64,000 nt of DNA, from positions 622,001 through 686,000 of the forward strand of contig WPIO01000021.1 in the NCBI GenBank assembly GCA_009760855.2. Direction: 5' to 3'. Source of the DNA: Cristatella mucedo (Eukaryota; Bryozoa; Phylactolaemata; Cristatellidae). Position 1 is the stretch's first letter. Each line of letters opens with the position of its first letter. A program made the translations under genes and the position numbers. The notes below the pieces were generated by a model. It was not told the DNA's origin and made no database searches. It saw nothing but the letters and a program-made list of their open reading frames with translations. Positions 1 through 41,570 of this stretch are shown here, in pieces.

Positions 1-713
1 TGGTAGCACGGCAAACTCAACCTGAACCAACCCTTGCTCAGCAGTGCAACCGTCGACAGACGTCATGAGGTGACCGCAGCAGCATCTAAAATTATCAGAC
101 CAACCTCCCCATCGGAATAGTCGGAACGCCACGTAGCTGGCCACGTGTCAGCCCTTCTGGATGGCCTCGTGGCTGCCCGTGCTGAATTTTGCTAATTATG
201 CATAAAGACTGTTCGTATGTGGTGGGTGAGAGTTACACACTCGAGGAGTCTGGTGTTTGGGAAATTGATCTCGAAGCCTGTTCGTGCCAAGTCGCAGCGC
301 TTATGGCGAAGGAAAGACTCTCTTGAGTTCAAAGGCCGCTCCAGCCACGACTGTAACGATCTGCACACCGAGCGGGAACTTCCGCCACGACCTACGAGCT
401 TATTTGTCCGGCTGCGTGTGCGTGCTTGATTGCTTGCTTGCTGACCCTATGCTATACTAGCTCTGTCTGCTGTTGTACACTGGCTCCGCTGTCGTCGTGC
501 TTACAGCTCGCTGCTCCATAGATATGCGTCAGAGGAGCACGAGTCGAGGGGACGGACGGCTGCTGCTGCCCTGCACGCAAGCCCTTTTTAGTTTTGCCTC
601 TGCAGCAGCAGCTGCAGCTGCTGCTGCTCCTTCGCCTCCGCAGCGGTGCTCCGATCGCAAAAAAGAGGTCGCTCGTCGCTGTTCAACTGCGCTGTTTTTG
701 CTTCTTTTTTTAG
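1..713. other. GC-rich non-coding stretch, probably GFPT intron
   Basis: I found no exon that matches the upstream GFAT protein here. The stretch ends in a pyrimidine-rich run with an AG acceptor at 712-713. A CAG/CTG-rich patch near 600-640 is low-complexity. The overlapping open frames on both strands are GC-rich shadows. Confidence 0.5.
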
Positions 714-5206
<4,493 letters not shown>

Positions 5207-5883
5207 CCGCCGCCGTATTTTCGGCTTGTGCGTGAGCATCGTGGTCTCTCGCCTCTGCTCGAACACCGGGAACCTGCCGCTCACGTGCCGAAGTACGCCA
5301 CCACTCGCACGTGTGTGTCTATGCAGCTCGGCTGTGTCCGTGCAAGCGCCGACCCCGAAGCCACGATTCGACTCGCTCGTCGTCTAGTTCGTCTGTCGTG
5401 CGACGGGTCATAAGTCAGCCGCAGGCTTTCACCCTCGTATCCGGGGGCGGCTCCTTTTCTTTGACCTATAGCGTCCGAGCGATGCCGTCTTGCATTTCGC
5501 TTGATCGTTTCAGTCTTGGGCCTGTTGGTAGGTGATCTTTGCCACCCACCCACCCACCATCCGCCTCCTCGCGCGGCCAAGTCTCTCCTGTATGCCGGCA
5601 ACGAATGCAGCCGGACCTAGAAACTAGGGCATGAGCCACCACCCTAGCTACCCGTGCCATAGTCGGTCAGGTCTGTTCCACGGCCATGTGTGGATTTTCA
5701 CCCCGAGGCTAATTGTACCAGCTGCCGATCACTCGTTTACTGCTGCAACCAATCGCATTTAATGGCCAGAAAAATCGCTGCACGGGGCTTCGCTGTCCGC
5801 GTGCGCGCATCTTAAAAGCGCGAGCGACCCGTTATTGGCCGTCACGGGCTGTTGCCCGTCGACAGCACCTGTGTGCTCCAATG

Positions 5884-5890
5884 AAAATAA
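5884..5890 (+). promoter_or_regulatory. Candidate GFPT polyadenylation signal
   Basis: First AATAAA hexamer downstream of the GFPT stop, about 680 nt away. No transcript data are available. Confidence 0.3.
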
Positions 5891-7217
5891 ACTTTCCACT
5901 GAATGAATCTACGGCGAGGCTCGCTCTCAGCGTTGCCCGTGCGATTTTCTGCAAGACCTCGGTTGTGGCTGTCATTCATTTTCGCCGTACGTCACGAGTT
6001 GCACTGTTTGCTGGCAAGGCAGTTTGCTGAGCATAACGGCAGTCGCAATTGGGCATTGTGACTCGCGTGCAGGAACTGCACACCACACAAGTCGGTTGCG
6101 GCTCGCTAAGAGCTATACACTGTCAGTGCAAGCTGGCATGCAGAGCTAAATCCAGTCATCGAGGAGGGATGTCGTCCTAAGCTGAGGCCAGGTTTGAGAA
6201 GCCGTGCAGCTGCAGCGGCCGGGAGAGAGCCCCGTGCGGAGTCGCCTGACCCACGACCGCATAAATTTTCCTACGAGTGACTTTGACATGCCGTGCTTAC
6301 CGAACCGGGCACCCCGGACACCCGTAGCCGCTCGGGCTATGGATTGTACGAACCTATGGATTGTACGAACCCTCACCCCTAGCCAATCCGACCTGGCACC
6401 TAAACCGTCAGCCAGCCTTTCAAGCAAAGCATGCACTTTGCGATACTTGAACGCCGCTTAGTACAGTGACTAGTCGGCCGTACTTTGGTAGTCGCTAGCA
6501 GAGTGCTATATTGCCTGTGAGGGCACATCCAGACGCTCATTCCATCCACCCCATCCACGGAGCAGGATGATGCCTCGAGCTGACCTCGAGCGGAGGGCAA
6601 GCAATCGCCATTCTGCAGTGGCACGGGGCAAGCGAGCAGCTGTCGACGAAGGTGAAGAGCGGTAGAGAGCCGCCTTTTTTCGGCTGGCACTGACTGGCCG
6701 GTCACGAGACGTGTCCATTCCTGGGGCGCTGCATCACACGATGGAAGCGCGGCTGGCCCGCCGTCCACCTTGCGCAGCCATGTGCACAGCGAAAACGACA
6801 GCTTCGAGGGCCTTCGAAGACCAGGCTCAACGTCACCCCCAGTGCCACGCTCGGAGCTACAGAAACGGCCGCGATCACGGCGTCACTCGCGCGAGTGCAG
6901 CTCCGTCGTGGCAATGGCTAATGGAAATGACAGTATCGCGAATGATATGTTTAAGGAAGAAATGCACAATCTACCGCTGTAGCGACCGCTCTGGCACCGC
7001 TTCGAACTCGCTACAACATGCTTCCCGCATTCGCGAGGGGCCTGCAGTGCTCGCCGAGTCGTCAGCTCGGGTGACGCTTTTTTTGCACGTCTTCGGCCTG
7101 CTGATGACTGGTTCGCCGAAGGGGTCAGCTGGCGGTGCTTTGCCGGTCACGACGAGCGCTGACCGAAGCAGCGCCGGTCACGGTACCGAGCCAAACGCCG
7201 CTCCCTCGCGACAGAAG

Positions 7218-7259
7218 ATCGTCACGCACCAGCCACAACGGTGGCTGGTGTGTGACGAT
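7218..7259. repeat. Inverted repeat / hairpin, 19-bp arms
   Basis: The left arm at 7218-7236 and the right arm at 7241-7259 are reverse complements with one mismatch. The four-base loop is AACG. The hairpin lies about 270 bp past the EYA stop codon in the convergent intergenic gap. Confidence 0.85.
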
Positions 7260-7528
7260 GTGCGGACGTGTCATGGCGCCACGCCCAGTGGCACCGCTCG
7301 GCATGTCTGTCCACTCAGGCTAGCCGCTTCGGCGTGTGCGCGCGTAAGCGATTCGGTCCGCCCCTTTGGTTTGCCATCGCTGGCGACGGACTAGTGGCCG
7401 TCGTGCCAACCCGTGGGCACTCGAGGTGAACAATTTAGGAGGCAAGCAGACGCAACAGACTGGAGCTCCAGGCACCACGGTTAGCCGAGGTTAAACTTCG
7501 GCCCAACGCCAGCCAGCTACGGTGGCAG

Positions 7529-32549
<25,021 letters not shown>

Positions 32550-32618
32550 AGCAGCGGTCGGCACAGCGACCTGACTGCAGCGCCGGGTGGCTGCTACCGA
32601 CAGCGGTGGTCTCGTCAC

Positions 32619-32620
<2 letters not shown>

Positions 32621-32650
<30 letters not shown>

Positions 32651-32651
32651 A
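32621..32651. repeat. (CTG)n / (CAG)n repeat
   Basis: About ten triplets lie directly upstream of the proposed EYA start, so they would be CAG in the transcript leader. Confidence 0.95.
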
Positions 32652-33800
32652 GCACCTAGAATGAGGATCGACGTCCGGCTCATCAGATAACAATCTCCAG
32701 AAAATATCATTCAAAAATATAATAATATGCAATAATGCACATTGAATGTTGATATTATATTATTATATAGTATATTATCATATTATTATCATTAGTGGAG
32801 TGGAGCAGCAGCATTAAAGTGACATGGTCAAGACGTCTATCCACCCCTCTATAACCACTCTCACCTTTGCAAAGATTGAAACCGAAGACATTGCTGATGG
32901 AACCATGCGACCAAAAACGTGCAACGGGTTGGCAAGAAGGGAAGAGCAAGCACATGACACAGCAGCCAAAAGCAGTGAAGTGTGGAGCCGGGAAAATGAC
33001 CAATAACAAGCCCGACAGGTCAGCAAAGAAGAAAAAAGAAGAACGGTCCCGACTGCATGGCACAGGCTCCCCAAACAGCGAGCCGCATTCGAGGGAATGC
33101 TGCAGCAAGCTGTTACCGCTTCGCCTGCAGCAGCTCAGCATCTCTCTCGGCAGTAGGAATGGGGGGGCCAAAGTAACGAGTAGGCAGGCTGGTCGAAACC
33201 TTTGTGGCAGGTCCCATCACCTCCTAGGCCAACTAAACTCGTCGCAGAAGGTCCAGGGGTGTTCTCCACTGATTGTGCAGGCTGTATTCTACGCGACTCG
33301 CCCTAAGCTGCCGCTCCACTTTACACCCAGGAGCAACAGCGCCTCGAGGCACAATGCAGTGACACCAGGGGTGGCCTAGAAAGAAGTAAGCCTCAAGTTA
33401 TTCCCCGATGCAGCTACAGTGTGCTGTGCATATGCACTACAAGCCAAAATTCTCATCATGATCGGTAGATGCTTGCCGTAGTGTAGCGGTTCTGACACAG
33501 TTCCTCACATCAACCACTGCCAGCCACGAACCAGTCATAATCAGCACTAGCAGTGACCACTGAAGAGATCATTCGCTCAAAGCAGGATTCCTCCGTTCTT
33601 CTCGAAACCCTCGAATGAACATAACAGCACTACGCCAGAGACCACCTGAAGGCATGGCATCAGAACATCAAAATGTTCAACCCCGATCAGCTTCATTGCC
33701 TGCCAGGTCAAGGTGATGGCCAGGCTCTAGCTACGTTATCCAGGGGGGTGCACTCAAGATCCTAATCGAGACCTGCCATTTCGACATAAGGCATCGATAT
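32652..33800. other. Intergenic, AT-rich then neutral
   Basis: A TA/ATTATT-rich stretch at 32700-32800 contains short palindromes. The rest shows no exon, RNA gene or repeat I can name. Confidence 0.5.
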
Positions 33801-33805
33801 CGTAG

Positions 33806-35950
33806 ATGAGATCCGTCGTTCGAAGTGGCTTCAGAGCAGCTTCCTTCCAAAACCACGTGCAACGGCATATACCAAAGCAGGAAATTCGAAAACTCGCACG
33901 CCACTCTCAGCCATCTTGGTCTCAGACGTATAAGTGGCTGGAGCATTCTTTTTATAACAGCATGTTTATGGCTTTCCTTTATGGCTTGCCTTTGCCTTCC
34001 TTAAGCGACTCAGACCAATTCGCAAAGAGCGGGTTCGGCAACCGGAAGGTGGTCGGCAGCAGCACAGATCGCCAACTTCTCTTTGCATCAAGGCAGCCAC
34101 CATTCGAATCCCAAAAAGGCAGTGCACAGAAGGCCATTGACCTGACGAACAAGGAGGACCACACCATTAAGGTATTGAGAAACTGTCGGTCGGGTCATTG
34201 TTGAAAAGCAAACCCGGTTGCAAGGATCAGTCGATTCAATACGATTCCAAATGAGCCAGGGTGTGCCCTGCCGAAGTCACGTAATAAGTCAGTCGATTTG
34301 CTCAACTGCGGGCCACTTCCTCGAGCTCCTCACGTTTATATGCCAGAGGGAAGGGCAAGCTTGCCACCATCGTGCTAGAGAAGGCCTCACAGAACGCTAC
34401 GCTGACCGGCCCCGATATTCAGGAGGACATCATCATCCACGCGCATGCTCACCTCATTCATACGGGTCTCGATGACGAGCAAGATTCCATTGATTACTTC
34501 ATCGTGTGTGGATGAGACCCGTGATGCGAGCAAGAAGGAACAGCTGGCTCTTGCGAATCACTTCGTTTAGGTCAAGACCGTGGTGCTGAGCAAGCGACTC
34601 GACGACCTGAAGCACAGGGTAAACATATGCACCGATACTCAGTGCACTGCAATCGGTGCATGCAGACAAATCGTAGCAGTCCGATTTCCAACTGTCGTGG
34701 ACAGGGCTATGGTGGCGAGGCCAATCTGAGTGGTGATATTAGTAGTATGCAAGCCTTGATCCGAGCCACTGAACGAGCAGGCGTTTTACTGGCATCGTTA
34801 GGGCACAGAAGCTCCAGCATACCCTGGTTTCGGCCTGCATGCACAGCGGCCCCGAAGTTGCCCTCTCCCTCGAATTGGTCACAGACATTATCAATATGGC
34901 GAGGGGTTCTTGCAAGTGCAAAGACAAATCGGCCAATAAGCAAACGGAGATCGAACAGGAGCTGATCAGCGAGCTGAAGGCTGAGACACGCCTAGGCCTG
35001 AACCAGCAGCTGCACTGGTAAGCCCAGGAGATCGGCCGGACTTTGGCCGGGTGCTGCATCGCTTGATCGACATGTTCGCTGCAACCATCGAAGTCATTGA
35101 GCTTGTCGAAGAGAATGATAGCACAGCTGAGCAGAGAATCAAGGCGACATGCCTCCTCCACCTCATCCACTTTCATTCAAGTTTGCCTTCATCTAACATC
35201 TCATGGAGCACTAACTAAATAATTAAGCACGAGCTATTGCAGGCGTTGAAAAAAACAGGATCAGCATATAGCCAATGCCTTGAACTTGGTCGATTGTACC
35301 GTTCACGCACTGATAGATATGCAAACGGCTGGCTATGATAACCCATTGACAAAGTACCGAAGTTCTGTCAGCATCATGAGCTCGAGGTGCCCAACACGAC
35401 TCCAAACTAACCAAACCCGGTCGGCCCCAGTGCACCGAGCAGACGAATAGCAACTTCTGCTGTGACGACTTATTCTATGTGGCAATTTGACAAGATTCCC
35501 TCAAATTGGACTTTTGGTTAGACTTTGGAGCCGACTGAGACACTCCACCTGGTTGCTTGCATCTCACCCCATCTACAGCTCTCTGTATTCAATATCGACA
35601 ACCTTGCAGATCTTACAATGGCATTCTACAAGACAGACTTTCCAACGTCAAGCCGATTCTCTTAAGACTGTAGCTACACAAAAACTCGCAGGAAAATAGA
35701 TTCGGACTCGGGACTGAAGAAAGTCAGGACGAAACCAATTCGGGACGAAATCTTCCCAATCTTGCAGCCATGCTAGCAGAGTGCGGTCGAGGCTATAACC
35801 TACTATACAAGCAGTTGCAATTTATTCTGACACTGCCAGTATCAACTGCCAAGGCCGAGAGTGTGATCTGTGTATTAAAACTTACCATGACGTGCATTCG
35901 ACCGTGGTGGGTGTGGACTACATCAACGATAAATAAAAATATATATAATT
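33806..35950 (+). pseudogene. Decayed hAT-superfamily transposase (zf-MYM/TTF-DUF4371 type)
   Basis: Fragments in successive + strand frames follow the order of a hAT transposase. A TTF-type zinc-finger region contains YKWLEHSFYNSMFM and FAKSGFGNRK (about 33925-34050). A catalytic-domain part follows with TGPDIQEDIIIHAHAHL, then ETRDASKKEQLALANHF (about 34407-34565) and CRGQGYGGEANLSG with the following GH block (about 34693-34830). Last comes a C-terminal dimerisation remnant LTLPVSTAKAES (about 35835). Stops and frameshifts occur throughout (e.g. near 34202 and 34513). Compared with typical elements it is nearly full length in extent but non-functional. I did not find clear terminal inverted repeats. 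Confidence 0.8.
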
Positions 35951-36085
35951 AATTTGTATAGAACCCTAAGAGAACTTAATCTCTATTCAAGTGCTTGACA
36001 TACGCTACGGTCATCAAATACATTCACCTTGATCTCAGTCGTTAAAGGCCAGCACATTAACCACTGGGACAAACCAGCACGCCTT
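35946..36085 (-). mobile_element. tRNA-derived SINE (family 2)
   Basis: The minus strand gives TTTGTCCCAGTGGTTAATG, then AAGGTGAATGTATTTGATG, then CAAGCACTTGAATAGAGATT and CTATACAAATTAATT. It has the same order as the 23548 copy and lies just downstream of the hAT relic. Confidence 0.78.
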
Positions 36086-36587
36086 GCCTAGCTGTTGCAT
36101 GAAGTGAAATAACCGGCTGCAATGGTGACGGCTGGTGTGATCATCACATACTTTCAATCTATTCGCAGCCGAAGCTCATGTGTCGAATGAGGACATGTGA
36201 TTTCCACTGCCTTATCCTTGTCGGCAGGGCTTGCACTATACCTGAAAATGCTGGCCCAATCATAGGCAGTAACAACCATCTAGTCCTAGAACAGGGCCAA
36301 AAGGAATCTGCTATACCATACGCAATGTTCTGCAAAGTAAGGGTAGAGGCAGAAATGGGCAGAAACCTAATTTAAGAAATGCAAAACCCAATTTAGAGGT
36401 TTAAACGTAAAAAAATACTCCAGCTGCAAATACAACTCTTTAAAATTGCAAGGTACGAGATATTTTGTAAAAAAGACTAAGCTATCACAGTAAATTAGAA
36501 AGGCAAGTCACTACCTTCATGGCACAGCAGAAGAAATATTTACTGCCAAGCAGTGAGTTATAGAAGTCGAGATGGAATGTCACAAAT

Positions 36588-36789
<202 letters not shown>

Positions 36790-36799
36790 GTATCCCGTC

Positions 36800-37490
36800 T
36801 AAGCAGGCCCAAATTTTGAAATGTTGTGTAGTTGAAAGTAGGCAGAATGAAAGGTCACTTTGGAAAAGGACAGATTTCGTGCAGATGCTGCAGGAGAGAT
36901 GCTGGCAGAGCAGATTTTGAGCGCCATTATTTCCAATTTTGAGTTACAGTATATTTGCCTATAACAAGAAAGTTGGTTTTGTCGGTGTTCAATTTTAGAA
37001 AATTTGCTGCCATCCATGTCGGATATCAGCAATACATGCAGCAAGAGAGTTGAGGGATTTTGACATGCTAGAAGATTGGAAGGGAGCAAAGTATAGATAC
37101 AGCCTGTGCATCATCGGTATAGAAACGAAAGCCTAGATAGTACTTGTCGATTACACCGGCAACAGGGTGAGTATAATTTATGAAAAGACCAAGACCAACC
37201 ACGAACCTGTGGGGTACCCTACACTTTAGGGCTTCTCAGTTGATTGTTACCAGTTGGCATCAATGCTCGGAGTCTCCACTAGATAGGACCTAAACTATTC
37301 CAGTGCAGTGTCAGTGATGCCCACGCGAGATGAGAAGCACCCGACAAGAACTTGGTGATCGGTAGCATCAAACACTTCAGAAAGATCAAGCAAAACAAGC
37401 CGAGACACTTTACCTAAGTCTGCATTCTTGTGAATGTCGTTATAAATCCTAAGCAATGCTGACTGTGTGAATTAATTAGCTATAAAAGCT
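36800..37490 (-). mobile_element. L2/CR1-like LINE reverse transcriptase fragment
   Basis: Read on minus from 37490: YRSLHSTESALLRIYNDIHK, then LVLLDLSEVFDATDHQVLV, SSRVGITDTALE, a YPTGSWLVLV block (GVPQGSVLGP-like), and a broken version of the YADD box region. After that come [10 protein letters not shown] and [13 protein letters not shown]. These are ordered RT motifs of the L2/CR1 group with several stops. It is the only copy in the window that extends upstream of the YADD box. Confidence 0.82.
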
Positions 37491-37683
37491 GACTGGTACC
37501 TACCTGCTGGTTTGAAGTTTCGATTTAAAAATTTAGTTGGTCTGCCACTACTTGTCGTAGTGTCTTTGATAACACCGGCAGTGGGGAGACTGGATGGAGA
37601 CATGAAGAGCTGGTTCCAGCAGCAATCAACCTTACCTTCACCAGCTATGAAAAGCCCAAGTAAAGTTGCATACAGTGGCATAG

Positions 37684-38255
37684 AAACACATCAAACCACT
37701 TCTCAACGATCTGCACTGGCTCCCAGTCAAGCAACGCATCGGCTTAAAGGTTCTGTCACTTACTATTAGGTCCATTCATTCTTTGGCTCCAGCCTACCTA
37801 TCAGATCTACTCCCCCACCAGGCTAAGCATCGTACCACCCACTTTTCTAAATCTAATCGTTTAGCTACACATCGTAAGTACCTCAAATTCTTTGAAGACC
37901 GTACCTTTAGTCCGTAGGCTCCCAAAGCCTGGAACTCACTTCCGACTGGCATCACAACATTCCCTGACGTCGACATTTAAACAGAAGCTAAAAAACGCAC
38001 CTGTTTATCACAGCCTTTAGTGGGTCCATGCGATTCGTCCTTTGAGTGTTTATGCATGCTGACACTGTGCATGCTACCATGAACCATATTTTCATGCTGA
38101 CCCAATGTCACCACAAACCACGTTATGCTTGTTGTCATTGAACATGCTACCACTAACCATTCGACAGTGCTTCCTTTTCAGTATGTAAAGTGCCTGGAAA
38201 GAGACTGACGTTCTCTGAGGATGCTTTAAGGATTTATTATTATTATTATTATTTG
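37684..38255 (+). mobile_element. L2/CR1-like LINE 3' fragment
   Basis: LHWLPVKQRI-type segment, PAYLSDLLP, KAWNSLPTG and the CTGACACTGTGCATGCT 3' UTR. Ends with AAAGTGCCTGGAAAGAGACT and TTATTATTATTATTATT. It lies next to the oppositely oriented fragment at 36800. Confidence 0.85.
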
Positions 38256-38826
38256 TATTACTATCAATAGGATCCCAAAGCCTCTAAATATACCAGTCAC
38301 AGCCACACCACAATGGGTAGCAAGAGAACTTGAATCGAACCATCCTGGCATCCTGTCCTCTCCTTTTCCCTCTTGCTATTTGCTCGCTCACTCGCTCTCC
38401 TCTTACTCCCTCTAGCAAATATCTGCTTCTGCACCAACCCCGCTTGTAATTCGAAAATAAATTGCTTGAGCATAAACCCACGTATGACCAATCCCAAAAC
38501 CATCACATCGTACGTCTGTTCCATTAGCACAGCAGCAGCAGCAGAGGCATGAGGAGCACGAGACACTCGGAGCCTCCTCTACCTCTTCCTCCTTGGCTGC
38601 CCGGTCTCCTCTCTCCTCCTCCTCTCTGCCTCTCTCTCTGCTTTCCTCGCGGAGCTTCCGGTCCTACTTGCTCCGGCATGACCACTTCCAAAACAAAAGA
38701 GGCCGTGCACGTCTGGAGCCTGGAACCTTAAAGGAGGTTCTAATTAGCTGGTACCGGTAGCCAGAACACGACCCGTGACCCTGAAACACGAGCCGTCAAA
38801 GGCATTAGGCAGTAATGCAGACTGAC

Positions 38827-38891
38827 CTTCATAAGAAGGGTCAAAGCAGCTGGCTTCCTTAACAGGACAGCCCGTTGCTGCGGCAAGCAGC
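38827..38891 (-). CDS. Candidate exon, Cys-containing
   Basis: 65-nt open block with acceptor ATGTAG and donor GAAG|GTCAGT. In one frame it reads LLAAATGCPVKEASCFDPSY. Another frame is also open. No family assignment. Confidence 0.22.
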
Positions 38892-39825
38892 CTACATGTA
38901 CAAGCCAGCCCTCTGAAGAAGGATCGGCTTTTCAATTGAATAATACACCTAAGTCAGCAGGACTGCAAACCCGAAAAAAAGAGAAAGCAAGAGTACAAAA
39001 TGCTAAAGCCAATAGATAATTCACTGTGAGGCGATATGCACTGCTACTCTTCGCCAAAAACTAAAGCAGCTCGCTCATCTCACATGAGCCTACAGCCGGC
39101 ACAACTATGATTGCAGCCGAAGCCGCCGGGCCGGAGGCTGCCGAAGCGGGGTGGCTATGGCGGTGGCGAAAACGCGGTGAACCACTCGAAAGAAATGCAG
39201 ACCCGGGCAGCGCAGTCCAATTGTAGATTAGCAAGCCGGACCAGGTTAAACAGATCCCCGACTGACACATACTCGTTCACCCTGCTGCATTTAATCAGAC
39301 TAACAACACCCATTCGGCAAGAGGCATTCATTGCAGGATTTCCCCTTTGGCCTGGTTCCGACCGGTTGCAGCCATATTGGAACCTTCTAGAATTTCATTC
39401 TGTAACTGAAACCTCTTGCCGCCTGCGAAAATATCAAATACTCACCATTGTAATTAATATCTGCGTGACCTTACCAATCATGTGAGGAGCAGAGATGCTA
39501 AAGTTAGGCCTGTAACCTAATATTCGGAATGAATGAAAGAGTACTTACTAACCCGCAGGCAGCGGCAAGCAATCAACACCAGCCAGGTAGTTGCTCGACG
39601 GGCTGCAGACTCAGCGGCCCACCGGCTGCAGAAGCTAATTGGGGGCTGGCCTTAGCCGAAGCCTCTGGCAGCCATGGCAGAGGTGGGCCGGCTTTGGCTA
39701 CGGCCTGTCTCTCAGATCGGCTCTTCGACTGCGGCAGCATTGTGCGGCTGCTCGCTGCTGCTGCAGCAGCAAGCAGCCGCAGGTGTTGACGAAACATAAA
39801 TGTGGTCAGCGCGAACAGCCAAACG

Positions 39826-39862
39826 CACAGTGGCAAATGCACAGTGGCAAATGCACAGTGCA
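39826..39862. repeat. 14-bp tandem repeat
   Basis: GCACAGTGGCAAAT occurs about 2.5 times. Confidence 0.9.
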
Positions 39863-39903
39863 CGGCGCCTCCTCCGCAGCCAAGTGCAATCTGGCAAGCT
39901 TAC

Positions 39904-39978
39904 ATTGACCGTACCCTCATCAGCCGAGAACTCAATAGTCCTATAAACCCCGACATGCCAGTCAGTGGTTTCCAGCAG
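39904..39978 (-). CDS. Candidate exon, unknown protein
   Basis: 75-nt, phase 0-0 block: acceptor CTTGTGCTAAG, donor AAT|GTAAGC, encoding LLETTDWHVGVYRTIEFSAD EGTVN. The composition looks protein-like. There is no recognised homologue and no confirmed neighbouring exon. Confidence 0.3.
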
Positions 39979-40372
39979 CTTAGCACAAGCCCATAGCCGA
40001 GGTGGCGTGCCCACCACTGCACGGCAAAGACTCCGCCCATCCCCTACTAGCTGCTGCCAGCCACTAAGGGTGGTCAAGCAATGCACTTACTAAACTGACG
40101 GAGGCTAGCCAAGGCAACTGGTCGGCAAGCGCCAGCATCTAAAGTTAGCTCACAGAAAACCCGAGCACGCGGACCTGCTCACCTACTTGCGGCCACTCCC
40201 TAGGCGTTAACTTTCCGAATGGACAGCAGGAAAAGGCTAATACAGGGCCAAACTATTTGAAAGCTGATTTGATTGGCAAAGCCTAATGCTTGCAGCAGCC
40301 TGGGTTAAAGGACCCCCCCCCCCCGTTGTAAACTGGCTGGGTTGCAGTGGGTGCTCTCGAGCAGCAGATGTG

Positions 40373-40745
<373 letters not shown>

Positions 40746-40788
40746 TGCACACATGTAACTAGCCATGGGGCCGACATCTGGAGCAGTA

Positions 40789-41012
40789 GGTACTGCGTCA
40801 ACTTCTATGATCGTTGCAAAGGAACCAGCAGCACGACCTGCAGCAGGGCAACACACCAGCACTAGCAGCATAACTAGGACGGCAGCAGCTGCTGCGGTTG
40901 CTGCTGCAGCCCTCAGAAGCAGCAGCTGTGCTCGATACATCAGTTCTCGGCTGACTGTTTTTCGAGACAGTCCAGCAAGTAACGATCGGGTAACCTTGAA
41001 TTGAAAAGGCAT
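40789..41012 (-). CDS. Candidate signal-peptide-like frame
   Basis: The minus frame contains MYRAQLLLLRAAAATAAAAA, then VLVMLLVLVCCPAAGRAAG and SFATIIEVDAVPTA: basic start, long hydrophobic core, small residues before a possible cleavage site. The opposite strand is also open (Ala/Ser/Thr-rich). The CAG/CTG-like repeat that encodes the Ala run can produce such a frame by chance. Confidence 0.25.
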
Positions 41013-41066
41013 GGCTATTGGCTGCCTGTCTGTGCCATGCTACTTTCTTCTAGCGAGGTTACATTG

Positions 41067-41068
<2 letters not shown>

Positions 41069-41128
<60 letters not shown>
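41069..41128. repeat. (CT)n microsatellite
   Basis: About 30 CT units. Confidence 0.97.
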
Positions 41129-41131
<3 letters not shown>

Positions 41132-41499
41132 GAGATACCCTCAATTTCTCAGTGCCTGCCTTTGCCAGACACTGCCTGCAGCTAACAAAACCACCCAATT
41201 AGTTCGGAAAACTGTCATCCTTCCTCCTTCTCCATAGGTAATAGGAAGCATCTACGCTATGCATACTCATGCCGACTTAGATGTCTGTGCAACAACATAG
41301 TTGCTGCTGACCTTCTACATCTTGAACTGTAGAAAATACTAATCATAATTAGCAACTAGAGCTTCCGGATGCACAGCAATCGAAAGCGTGCTCCGCAAAT
41401 AGCAGCTTTGCATTTAACAGCAATGCTAAGGAAACGTTGCTGGGCGGGCAGCTGTATTCTTACAGCTCTCCTCCAAGGGCTAACATACACCTAAAAGAA

Positions 41500-41570
41500 A
41501 GGCTGTCTTGCTGCCCTCAGGAGTTGAACCCACGAACTCCGACACCAGAGCCTATATCGAGTGACATCAT
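41500..41570 (-). other. tRNA-like fragment (B-box)
   Basis: The minus strand contains GGAGTTCGTGGGTTCAACTC C, which folds as a T-arm with a matching stem. No acceptor stem or A-box is convincing, so this is more likely a relic of another tRNA-SINE than a tRNA gene. Confidence 0.3.

Larger units (their letters stand above)
5207..7528. other. Intergenic gap between convergent GFPT and EYA
   Basis: This is 2.3 kb of GC-rich DNA after the GFPT stop and before the EYA stop, so both 3' ends point into it. The first AATAAA after GFPT is near 5884 and could be its poly(A) signal. An 18-bp tandem duplication (GGATTGTACGAACC) is at 6340-6373 and a strong hairpin is at 7218-7259. I see no convincing coding region; the long open frames overlap on both strands. 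Confidence 0.6.
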
